Positions 43,320 to 51,179 of a DNA stretch of 64,000 bases are shown piece after piece (position 1 is the first letter of the stretch; every line of letters begins with the position of its first letter). Both the position numbers and the translations under genes were made by a program. The notes beneath the pieces are model-generated. The model had not been told where the DNA came from. It did no database searches and was given only the letters and a program-made list of their open reading frames with translations. Source of the DNA: an uncultured Lachnospiraceae bacterium (GTDB lineage: Bacteria; Bacillota; Clostridia; Lachnospirales; Lachnospiraceae); contig CACZBK010000015.1 in NCBI GenBank assembly GCA_902779395.1, forward strand, positions 62,001 through 126,000, in the 5' to 3' direction.

Positions 43320-44299
43320 CGCTCCTCTCTGAAATACGACTGCCCAAGCGCTGCGGGCGGCTGTTTTTCCCTGCTGTTTGTGAGACTGGTAAATACCAGA
43401 ACTACAATAGTCACGACATAAGGAAGCATCTTGAATATTTCCTGCGAAGCTCTTGTGAGTCCGGGAATATAAAGATACATCCAGTAAAGAACACCGAAGA
43501 GGTACGCACCCCAGATAGCGTTCTTAGCCTTCCAGGTTGCAAAGATAACGAGCGCAACGGAAAGCCAGCCAAGCTTTTCTATGCTTCCGTCATTAGCCCA
43601 TGTACCTTTTATGTAATCCATAACATAATAAACCCCGCCGAATCCGCATATACCCGCTCCGATACATATCGCAAGATATTTATGTGCCGTAACATTTATG
43701 CCGGCAGCATCGGCCGCCTGCGGATTTTCACCCACGGTGCGCAGATTAAGACCGGTCATGGTATGCTGCATAAAAAGCTGAGTCACTATAGCCAGTATCA
43801 CTGCCAGATATACCATAAAGCCATATGAAAAGAACAGTTTTCCTATTATCCCCATGTTTGCAAGAGGCGCGATGTTCTGCCTGAAAGCAGCCGATGTAAC
43901 CGGCACCGATATCTGTTCAAAGCGGCCGGCAAGCGTATTTAAAGATCCGCCGAAAAAGTTTGCCACTCCGGAACCGAAGATCGAAAGCGCCAGACCTGTA
44001 ACATTCTGATTGGCTCTGAGTGTAATGGTCAGGAATGCATATATCAGCCCCCCGAACGATGCGCCCGCAAACGAAGCTAAAAGCGCAAGCAGAACACACA
44101 CCGCGGAAGAAGGCGTATCGGTACTTCCTTCATAAATAAAAACAGCAGCCAGCGAAGATATACCGCCAAGATACATTATGCCCGGAACACCAAGGTTCAG
44201 ATTCCCGGCCTTTTCGGTAATGATCTCACCGATACATCCGAACATTATTACCGTACCGAAGAATACAGCCGCCTGAAATAAGGATATAAAGCCCTGCAT
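43316..44299 (-). CDS. Nucleoside ABC transporter permease (second)
   Basis: 327 aa, ~8-9 membrane segments, of the BPD_transp_2 permease family. It starts with a helix and GEIITEKAGNLNLGVPGIMYLGG, typical of the NupQ/YufQ subunit. The coupling-loop-like segment LNLRTVGENPQAADAAGINV is present. It works with the other permease, ATPase and BMP lipoprotein encoded upstream; 1 bp separates it from the first permease. Confidence 0.93.
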   Translation of the reverse strand: MQGFISLFQAAVFFGTVIMFGCIGEIITEKAGNLNLGVPGIMYLGGISSLAAVFIYEGSTDTPSSAVCVLLALLASFAGASFGGLIYAFLTITLRANQNVTGLALSIFGSGVANFFGGSLNTLAGRFEQISVPVTSAAFRQNIAPLANMGIIGKLFFSYGFMVYLAVILAIVTQLFMQHTMTGLNLRTVGENPQAADAAGINVTAHKYLAICIGAGICGFGGVYYVMDYIKGTWANDGSIEKLGWLSVALVIFATWKAKNAIWGAYLFGVLYWMYLYIPGLTRASQEIFKMLPYVVTIVVLVFTSLTNSREKQPPAALGQSYFREER

Positions 44300-44300
44300 A

Positions 44301-45401
44301 TCACGCTTCCTCCTTTCCGTGTTTTCTGAACATAAGCTTAAAGTTTATAAAGAATTCACTTCCAAGTATAAAGAACAGTATTATACCTGTTATCATTTCC
44401 GAAGCATAGCTGTTGAGCTTGCATTTGGAAGCTATCTCTCCCGCACCGCTCTGCAAAAAGGCCAGCAAAAGCGATATCAGCAGCATGGCTCCGCTGTCAA
44501 ACTTTGCAAGCCAGGCAACTATGATAGCCGTAAATCCGCGTCCTCCGGCTGTAGATGTCGATATCGTATGACTTGCTCCTGCCACAGCCATAAAGCCTGC
44601 AAGCCCGCAGATCGCCCCTGATAAGAGCATAGTCCTGATCGTGACCCAGCCCACGCTTATACCGGCATAACGGGCGGTATTCTCCGATTCTCCTACAACC
44701 GATATCTCATAGCCGTGTTTTGTATATTTCAGATAAACAAACATCAGCACCGCCAGAATAAGGACAATATCAGCACTCATAAATACCCGGCTTCCCATTA
44801 CGGGAGGAAACCATCCTTCCTGGGAATTCTGATTGATGACACCTACCGTATTAGATCCGAAGGGATTCTCCCATTTGGCCACAAAGAAAGATGTGAGCTG
44901 AATAGCCACATAATTCATCATAAGTGTAAACAGAGTTTCATTTGTATTATACTTTGCTTTAAATACCGCAGGTAAAAGCCCCCATAATGCACCGGCTGCG
45001 GCACTGACCACAAACATCAGAGAAAAAAGCACGATCGGCGGAAGCGCCCGGAGATAGATCATGCAGCCTGCGGTAACTATCCCGCCTACCAGGACCTGCC
45101 CTTCCGCTCCTATGTTCCAAAAACGCATCTTAAATGCCGGAGCAAGTCCGATGGCAATACATGCCAGCATCATCATCTCCTTTACCGTAGACCATATCCT
45201 TGTCCTGGTCCCGAAAGCTCCGGATACCATCGTACTGTATACTTCAACAGGATTGAGCCCGGTGATGGCGTATATCACAAACCCGCATATCACACAGGCC
45301 ATAAGAAGGCTGATACACCTTATCAGCAGTTTTTTATATGCCGGCATGCCATCCCGTTTAGTAAGTCTTATCAGAGGCTCTTTTTTTGTTTCCTTTGCCA
45401 T
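44301..45401 (-). CDS. Nucleoside ABC transporter permease (first)
   Basis: 366 aa, ~8-9 membrane segments, BPD_transp_2 family, NupP/YufP-like. Features: FRFWNIGAEGQVLVGGIV-like (here KMRFWNIGAEGQVLVGG), NYVAIQLTSFFV, and the coupling segment EISVVGESENTARYAGISVGW. It is the larger of the two paralogous permeases, overlapping the ATPase stop by 1 bp. Confidence 0.93.
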   Translation of the reverse strand: MAKETKKEPLIRLTKRDGMPAYKKLLIRCISLLMACVICGFVIYAITGLNPVEVYSTMVSGAFGTRTRIWSTVKEMMMLACIAIGLAPAFKMRFWNIGAEGQVLVGGIVTAGCMIYLRALPPIVLFSLMFVVSAAAGALWGLLPAVFKAKYNTNETLFTLMMNYVAIQLTSFFVAKWENPFGSNTVGVINQNSQEGWFPPVMGSRVFMSADIVLILAVLMFVYLKYTKHGYEISVVGESENTARYAGISVGWVTIRTMLLSGAICGLAGFMAVAGASHTISTSTAGGRGFTAIIVAWLAKFDSGAMLLISLLLAFLQSGAGEIASKCKLNSYASEMITGIILFFILGSEFFINFKLMFRKHGKEEA

Positions 45402-46939
45402 CAGCGCTTCTCCTTCCCGGCAGAAACCAATGTCATAAGCCGTCCTATCTCTTCCTTTTTAGCACTCCGGCCGTCAAGGATCCCGTTTACACGCCCGGAA
45501 CAGAGTACGAGAATGCGGTCACACAGTTCCATCAACACATCCAGATCTTCTCCTACATAAATAACCGCCACCCCGGCTTTTTTCTGTTCGTTCAGAAGCC
45601 TGTAGATCGTATACGAAGTATTTATATCCAGACCACGCACGGCATAAGCCGTCATAAGTACCGCAGGGCTCGCGGATATCTCACGCCCCACCAGTACTTT
45701 CTGTACATTACCGCCCGACAGACGACGCACAGGTGTCGAAAGCCCCGGGGTAACAACATTAAGATCATTCAATATCTGTTCAGCCAGTTCTCTGGGCTTT
45801 TTCTTATCAGTGAAGATGGACCTGCCTTCATTGTAATCCTTAAGCATCATATTATCAGACATGCCCATGGAACCCACAAGCCCCATTCCAAGCCTGTCCT
45901 CAGGCACAAACGACAGATGCACCCCAAGCTGTCTTATCTTCCTGGGTGTCAGCCCTATAAGTTCATATTCTTTATCATCATCGGGAGAATAATATTTTAT
46001 TGAAGCACCGGGCATGGAATTCTGCAGCCCCGCCACGGATTCAAGAAGCTCTTTCTGTCCGTTGCCCGAAACGCCGGCAACGCCTAAGATCTCGCCGCCA
46101 TATGCATCAAAGCTCACATCTTCAAGTACCTTCAGGCCATCGGAATTGTAGCATGAAAGATGAGACACCCTAAGCCGGATCTTTTTTTCCTTTATCTCAG
46201 GACGTTCAATGTTCAGCTCAACCTTTTCTCCGACCATCATTTCGGTAAGGCGCTCTTCTGTCGCATCCCGGGTCTCTATGGAATCGACATATTCGCCTTT
46301 ACGCAGTATGGCCACTCTGTCAGATATGGACAGCACTTCATGAAGCTTATGGGTGATTATGATAACAGTCTTCCCGTCTTTTTTCATATTACGGATCACA
46401 TCAAATAACTTTTCTGTTTCCTGCGGAGTAAGGACTGCTGTAGGCTCATCGAGTATCAGGATATCAGCACCGCGGTAAATAACCTTGATTATCTCCAGCG
46501 TCTGTTTTTCCGACACGCTCATATCATAGACCTTTTTCGCCGGATCCATGACAAAGCCGTACTTATCACATATTTTCCTGATATCATTCGAAACGCCGCG
46601 CAGATCAAGCCCATGTTCACGTTTGATCCCTATCACGACATTTTCGGCAGCACTAAAAACGTCCACCAGCTTAAAATGCTGATGGACCATACCTATTCCG
46701 CAGTCGAAAGCATCCTTGGGATCTCTGATGTTTACGACTTTACCATTGACTTTTATCTCACCGTGATCTGGGTAATATATCCCGGACAGCATGTTCATGA
46801 GCGTTGTCTTGCCGCTTCCGTTTTCACCGAGCAGCGAAAGGATCTCACCCTTATAGATATCCATGCTCACATTTTCATTCGCATGAACACTGCCGAAGCT
46901 TTTCGAAACATTACGTAAAGAAATTACAGCCTCACTCAT
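45401..46939 (-). CDS. Nucleoside ABC transporter ATP-binding protein (tandem NBDs)
   Basis: 512 aa with two nucleotide-binding domains. NBD1: Walker A GENGSGKTTLMN, Walker B ILILDEPTAVLTP; its signature is SVSEKQTLEIIK, a common variant in this family. NBD2: GVSGNGQKELLE, signature RLSGGNVQKVLVGRE, and PAVLMTAYAVRGLDI at the Walker B position, without the catalytic acidic residue. Degenerate second sites are normal for sugar/nucleoside importers of this type (NupO/YufO, RbsA). It is separated from the lipoprotein gene by a 60-bp gap holding a hairpin. Confidence 0.94.
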   Translation of the reverse strand: MSEAVISLRNVSKSFGSVHANENVSMDIYKGEILSLLGENGSGKTTLMNMLSGIYYPDHGEIKVNGKVVNIRDPKDAFDCGIGMVHQHFKLVDVFSAAENVVIGIKREHGLDLRGVSNDIRKICDKYGFVMDPAKKVYDMSVSEKQTLEIIKVIYRGADILILDEPTAVLTPQETEKLFDVIRNMKKDGKTVIIITHKLHEVLSISDRVAILRKGEYVDSIETRDATEERLTEMMVGEKVELNIERPEIKEKKIRLRVSHLSCYNSDGLKVLEDVSFDAYGGEILGVAGVSGNGQKELLESVAGLQNSMPGASIKYYSPDDDKEYELIGLTPRKIRQLGVHLSFVPEDRLGMGLVGSMGMSDNMMLKDYNEGRSIFTDKKKPRELAEQILNDLNVVTPGLSTPVRRLSGGNVQKVLVGREISASPAVLMTAYAVRGLDINTSYTIYRLLNEQKKAGVAVIYVGEDLDVLMELCDRILVLCSGRVNGILDGRSAKKEEIGRLMTLVSAGKEKR

Positions 46940-46954
46940 AAAGCCCCTCTCATT

Positions 46955-46991
46955 ATGAAAAGCCGGTCACGGAACACTTTCCGCGGCCGGC
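46955..46991 (-). terminator. Intercistronic hairpin between the BMP lipoprotein and ATPase genes
   Basis: A 12-bp interrupted stem (GCCGG/CCGGC outer, CGCGGAA/TTCCGTG inner, AGTG loop; 46962-46991) is followed on the minus strand by TTTTCAT. Such hairpins act as partial terminators or 3' stabilisers, giving more binding protein than ATPase. Confidence 0.65.
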
Positions 46992-46999
46992 ATCTTTGA

Positions 47000-48223
47000 T
47001 CAGTTCAGCTCTTTTATTCCGTCTATACGCAGCGAGAAACAGGGAGCAGCAACATGCTCCGATTCATGGAAATAACCGTCGCTGATACACTCATAACCGT
47101 CAGGCAGTGCGAAGGTACTTACCTGATCACCGCCCACGGTAAATTTAGATGTATCAAATACATGTATCGAACCGTCCTTGATCCCCGATATCACTTCCGA
47201 TACTTTATCGGCTGTACCTTCAGCCACGGAAGGTCCAAGTGTTGTGATAGCAACGGCATCTTCAGAATATCCTTCAGCCCAGTCCGTATCGATCCTGCTT
47301 CCGGAAAGCACCTGTTCGAAAGCGTGCTTATAATATACAGACCAGTTATTGGTTGCAGAAGTAAGTGCAGCGGTAGGCGCTACATTTAACATATCAACAT
47401 TATATCCTACAGAATATGCTACCTTACCGGAATCAAGTGCTGCCTGTACAGCAGAAGGCGCACCCGTTGAATCGGCATGCTGTCCGATGATAACGCATCC
47501 GTCTGCCATAAGCGCATTTGCAGCCTCACCTTCTGCAGTGATGTCAAACCATGAATTAGTATAAGTAACTTCCATGGATACATTCTGATATACAGACTGA
47601 ACGCCAAGGAAAAAGGCTGTGTAACCGGAAACCACTTCGGCATAAGGATATGCACCAACATAACCTATAAGGACATTGCCGTTGGCATCATAATTCTCAG
47701 CACCCAGCTTATTGTCAGCAACAAGTTCGGCAACTTTCATACCTGCCACAACGCCGGATACATAACGGCTTTCATATATCTTCGTAAATGCGTTGGAGAA
47801 ATTGTCAAGCCCGCTGGCAGCTGCAGTATCACCCGTCATAGCTACAAATGAAACATCGGGATACTCCGATGCCACCTGCTGCATGAATGACTGATGACCG
47901 TAGCTGTTTGAAAAGATCGCTGAACACCCCTGATCCACAAGGTCCTTCGCTGCAGTCTCACAGCTCTCATCCTCGGGAACGGAATATTTCCAGATTATAT
48001 TATCTTCAGCTATGCCGGTTGCGGCAGCAGCTTTTTTGATCCCTTCGATATGAGCGTAGGTATATCCTTCATTCTCATCTCCGACTAAAATAGCACCTAT
48101 CTTGATGCTGTTTCCTTTTTCACCCTCAGCACCGATTGTGCTTTCTGCTCCTCCTGCCTCGCATCCCGCAACGCCAAATACCATGATACCTGCCATCAAA
48201 GCAGCAACTACTCTCTTTTTCAT
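47000..48223 (-). CDS. BMP-family nucleoside-binding lipoprotein
   Basis: 407 aa. A type II signal peptide ends in the lipobox VAGC (Cys21), so it is anchored outside the membrane. The mature part has the BMP/Med layout: SIKIGAILVGDENEGYTYAHIEGI, FSNSYGHQSFMQQVASEYPDV, GYVGAYPYAEVVSGYTAFFLGVQSV and VIIGQHADSTGAPSAVQ. Orthologues (NupN/BmpA) bind purine nucleosides such as guanosine. It is the first gene of the importer operon, with AAGGAGG. Confidence 0.93.
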   Translation of the reverse strand: MKKRVVAALMAGIMVFGVAGCEAGGAESTIGAEGEKGNSIKIGAILVGDENEGYTYAHIEGIKKAAAATGIAEDNIIWKYSVPEDESCETAAKDLVDQGCSAIFSNSYGHQSFMQQVASEYPDVSFVAMTGDTAAASGLDNFSNAFTKIYESRYVSGVVAGMKVAELVADNKLGAENYDANGNVLIGYVGAYPYAEVVSGYTAFFLGVQSVYQNVSMEVTYTNSWFDITAEGEAANALMADGCVIIGQHADSTGAPSAVQAALDSGKVAYSVGYNVDMLNVAPTAALTSATNNWSVYYKHAFEQVLSGSRIDTDWAEGYSEDAVAITTLGPSVAEGTADKVSEVISGIKDGSIHVFDTSKFTVGGDQVSTFALPDGYECISDGYFHESEHVAAPCFSLRIDGIKELN

Positions 48224-48242
48224 AATTTCCTCCTTATGTATA

Positions 48243-48270
48243 GATACACTACTGCAAAAACAAGTGTATC
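48243..48270 (-). promoter_or_regulatory. Inverted repeat overlapping the importer promoter (possible operator)
   Basis: Perfect 8-bp arms GATACACT (48243-48250) and AGTGTATC (48263-48270) separated by 12 bp. The right arm overlaps the predicted -10 box. The position suits a repressor site; it could alternatively form a leader hairpin. No candidate regulator is encoded next to it except the GGDEF protein, which lacks a DNA-binding domain. Confidence 0.5.
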
Positions 48271-48296
48271 TTACCTCAAAGGGTTAATGATGTAAA
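48268..48296 (-). promoter_or_regulatory. Probable promoter of the nucleoside importer operon
   Basis: Minus-strand TTTACA (48291-48296), 17-bp spacer, TAAGAT (48268-48273). No purine riboswitch core is visible in the leader. Confidence 0.55.
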
Positions 48297-48305
48297 TAGG
48301 CATTT

Positions 48306-50216
48306 TTAATCAAGAGGCTTACCCGAATCGATAAGTTTATGTATACGTTCCTTTTCCTTATACATTGATTCATCAGCCTTCTTGATATAGTCATCTATGG
48401 TCCCTTCATCATAAGGCTCGATGACCGTATATCCTATACTTGCGTGCAGTATAAAGGAAAGACTCAGCGATTTAAAATACTCTGTCATATTCGTACTGAT
48501 AGCCTTAAGTTCCATAGGAACGCTTTCCGCAGAAACACACTGTCCCACGGCAATAAATTCATCACCGCCGTATCTTCCGAACATCCAGTCTGCCGGAGAA
48601 AACTTCTGTAAAGCATCAGCTGTCGCTTTTATGGCAAAATCTCCGTTGAGATGTCCGTGCACATCGTTTATGGTCTTCATCCTGTCTATATCAGCGAAAA
48701 CAAGCACCGATCTTAAGCCTTTTTCTTTTCTCTTATTTATATATTCATAAAGCACACTCTGACATCCTGTACGATTATAAAAACCTGTGAGCACATCGGT
48801 CATGTATATCTTCTTAAGTTCCCTGTTATTCTTCTGGGCGAATATATAGCGCCTCATGCTGAAAAGGATGGCATTAAGACTCATGATAAAGCTTCTTAAG
48901 TTATTATTATAAAGCATTTTGGGACTGTTCTTTATCGCAATATATCCGATGATATAATCATGATGATTTAGCGGCGCCAGTATATACAGATCAGAGCCGC
49001 CTTCCTTATGTTCATATCCGGGATAAAGCTCTTTTGAAGAGAATGAAGATAGGGAAAGTTTTTTCCCGTTTCTCCTTTCATAAAGGATGTCCATCGTAGA
49101 ACTGTACCCTCTTATCCTCTGGGGATAAGAATCATCTTCAAGCTCAAAAAAAGCAGGTTCCGTACAGATACAATAATCATCACCGAATTCGGGAAGATCC
49201 CGTATGGTCTTCAGACCGTTCTCATAAAAATCTTCTTTTCTCTCGGCATTTGAAAGGGCCATCTGAAGCCTCTGAAAGAAAACCTCCATTATAGAGATGC
49301 TCAGATTATCAAAATACAGATTCCTGATACGTTCAAAGCGGTAATCGCTCATCTCCCTGCTCGCCTTACAGCCGCAGCTTTCCGCCGGAACAAAAAAGGA
49401 TTTTATGATATCATCAAATCGTTCTTCAGGATGTGCTATCTGATATTTAAGCCTTTCATAGGCCTTTTCCCCCAGTTCATCCCATCCCCTTGAGACCGAA
49501 GATAATATAGGAAAAGTATATCGTCCTTCGGCAATCGCATCAAACCCGGTAAGGATAACGTCATCCGGAACCCTGTATCCATGTTCCGCCAGTGCTCTGT
49601 TCGCACCGATAGCCATCAGATCATTAGCACACACAAATGCATCCGGAAGTTCATGCCCCTCCTCCAGATATCTGTTTATCTGAAGATAGGCACTGTAAGG
49701 GCTGAAATCTCCGTTCACATCACAAAAAAGCTCAAGATCATGTTTTTTCAGGGCATCTGTCAGAGCCTGCCGTCTTACCGTATTCTCCGCATTTTCTTTT
49801 ACGCCGTTAACATAGGCCACCTTCCTTACGCCATGTTTCTCGATCAGATGCACACAAAGGTCATATATGCCCTCATAATTTTCCGAGCATATGCTTGACA
49901 TATCAGGCACATGGCCTTCGAGCGAGAGCATGGGAACACCCGCTCTTTGAAAGCGCGCACATACTCTTTCCTGTTCATCCGGGAAATTATAGGTATTGGT
50001 AAGCATGATGGCCCCGTCGTAATCAGCAGGGTCCGGCAGATGAAAGATGTTAAGCTGACACTTGTTCTGAAGTTCGTCATCGATAACGGTACAGTAAGTG
50101 ACAAATACAAATATATCGGTATCGTCTTCACGGGCTTTTTTTCTTATGCCGCCGAGTACATGTTCTATGAACTCGTTACTGTAGCCATTTGTAAATACTG
50201 CTATTCTGTTCTTCAT
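48306..50216 (-). CDS. Diguanylate cyclase with an N-terminal LacI-type ligand-binding domain
   Basis: 636 aa from the ATG at 50216; codons upstream overlap tmRNA and are not coding. Residues ~1-275 match the periplasmic-binding-like effector domain of LacI/GalR regulators (RIAVFTNGYSNEFIEHVLGG, DAFVCANDLMAIGANRALAEHGY, VPDDVILTGFDAIAEG) but the helix-turn-helix is absent. Residues ~300-460 form a linker/GAF-like region. Residues ~475-636 are a GGDEF domain with intact YGGDEF (550-554) and ADIDRMKTINDVHGHLNGD. The RxxD inhibitory site is missing. No signal or membrane segment, so it is cytoplasmic. It should make c-di-GMP in response to a small ligand, perhaps a sugar or nucleoside. Confidence 0.9.
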   Translation of the reverse strand: MKNRIAVFTNGYSNEFIEHVLGGIRKKAREDDTDIFVFVTYCTVIDDELQNKCQLNIFHLPDPADYDGAIMLTNTYNFPDEQERVCARFQRAGVPMLSLEGHVPDMSSICSENYEGIYDLCVHLIEKHGVRKVAYVNGVKENAENTVRRQALTDALKKHDLELFCDVNGDFSPYSAYLQINRYLEEGHELPDAFVCANDLMAIGANRALAEHGYRVPDDVILTGFDAIAEGRYTFPILSSVSRGWDELGEKAYERLKYQIAHPEERFDDIIKSFFVPAESCGCKASREMSDYRFERIRNLYFDNLSISIMEVFFQRLQMALSNAERKEDFYENGLKTIRDLPEFGDDYCICTEPAFFELEDDSYPQRIRGYSSTMDILYERRNGKKLSLSSFSSKELYPGYEHKEGGSDLYILAPLNHHDYIIGYIAIKNSPKMLYNNNLRSFIMSLNAILFSMRRYIFAQKNNRELKKIYMTDVLTGFYNRTGCQSVLYEYINKRKEKGLRSVLVFADIDRMKTINDVHGHLNGDFAIKATADALQKFSPADWMFGRYGGDEFIAVGQCVSAESVPMELKAISTNMTEYFKSLSLSFILHASIGYTVIEPYDEGTIDDYIKKADESMYKEKERIHKLIDSGKPLD

Positions 50217-50234
50217 ATCCCCCAATAAAAAGCG

Positions 50235-50568
50235 TGGACCTGAGGGGAATCGAACCCCTGTCCGAAATGCCCGCCATTGCCCTTCTACTATCATAGTCGG
50301 TGATCAGTCATTCCCTCTGCCGTTATGTCATCGACAACGTAACGGTTTTAGTAGCTTCATGGATCTGCCGTATGCTCAAAGCTTTGCATACGCGTTTCCT
50401 GCGATCCGACGCCCTTACCTCAACGCGCAGGTGCGAAGAGAAGGACGGGCTGCACTTAGGCAGCCAGTGCTAAATTATCTTCAGCGTTTAGTTTAATTTT
50501 CGGGTTTAACGCACTCCTGCGGATAGCTTCTTCAACTTAAGACACCCCGTCGAAACCTTATCAAGCCC
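50235..50568 (-). ncRNA. ssrA: tmRNA (ssrA), 334 nt
   Basis: Transfer-messenger RNA for ribosome rescue. The ends pair as an acceptor stem GGGCTTG with CAGGTCC (50562-50568 with 50236-50242, two wobble pairs). The 5' side continues GGTTTCGACGGGG, conserved in tmRNAs. The T arm is AGGGG TTCGATT CCCCT. The discriminator is A and CCA is not encoded. The tag frame (50456-50485) reads AEDNLALAA then stop, starting at GCT after the usual TAAAC context. It follows smpB by 147 bp, its protein partner. A TATAAT sits 9 nt upstream of the 5' end and a TTTTT follows the 3' end. Confidence 0.96.
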
Positions 50569-50577
50569 ATATCCTTA

Positions 50578-50583
50578 ATTATA
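50578..50583 (-). promoter_or_regulatory. -10 box of tmRNA
   Basis: Minus-strand TATAAT, 9 nt upstream of the tmRNA 5' end; preceded by TGC (TG-C, extended -10). No consensus -35 at 17 bp. Confidence 0.6.
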
Positions 50584-50714
50584 GCATCCTCGCGGAGCGT
50601 TATAGTAAACGCAATGATCTATTACGCTTATTATATGTAAAAATATTACAATGTGCCTATATTATTGTCAAGGATAAGATCCTTCGCCCGGTGAAAAACA
50701 GCTTTTGCGTGATC

Positions 50715-51179
50715 TTACAGGTTCTTTACCTTGAATTCCCTCTCAACTTCCCTTCTGGCATCCTTCTTTGCTATATCTTCCCTCTTATCATAGATCTTCT
50801 TGCCTTTTGCAAGCCCTATCTCAAGCTTTGCACGTCCGTCCTTGAAGTATACCTGCAGCGGCATTATCGTAAAGCCCTTCTCCGAGGTATCTCCGATAAG
50901 CTTGTTGATCTCCGATCTGTGCAGCAGCAGTTTCCTTGTCCTCATCGGATCCCGGTTAAATATATTGCCGTGGTCATACGGGCTTATATTCATTCCCACC
51001 ACATAAGCCTCACCGTCTTCTATATGTACATATGCTTCCTTTATGCTGCACTTGCCTGCACGGAGGCTTTTTACCTCAGTACCGGCAAGTGCCAGTCCGG
51101 CTTCATATTTTTCGATTATAAAATAATCATGAAAAGCCTTTTTATTATTTGCGACGAGCTTTATACCATCTTTTTTCAT
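50715..51179 (-). CDS. smpB: SsrA-binding protein SmpB
   Basis: 154 aa from the ATG at 51179 (an in-frame ATG nine codons upstream lies deeper in rnr). It binds tmRNA and delivers it to stalled ribosomes. Family features: LVANNKKAFHDYFIIEKYEAGLALAGTEVKSLRAGK, EAYVVGMNISPYDHGN and the basic C-terminal tail (KGKKIYDKREDIAKKDARREVEREF). It overlaps the end of rnr by 35 bp. Confidence 0.97.
   Translation of the reverse strand: MKKDGIKLVANNKKAFHDYFIIEKYEAGLALAGTEVKSLRAGKCSIKEAYVHIEDGEAYVVGMNISPYDHGNIFNRDPMRTRKLLLHRSEINKLIGDTSEKGFTIMPLQVYFKDGRAKLEIGLAKGKKIYDKREDIAKKDARREVEREFKVKNL

Noticed and set aside
48224-48305. Possible purine riboswitch upstream of the nucleoside importer/xpt operon
   Set aside because: The leader is only ~45 nt after the predicted start and lacks the conserved three-way-junction core; only a simple inverted repeat is present.
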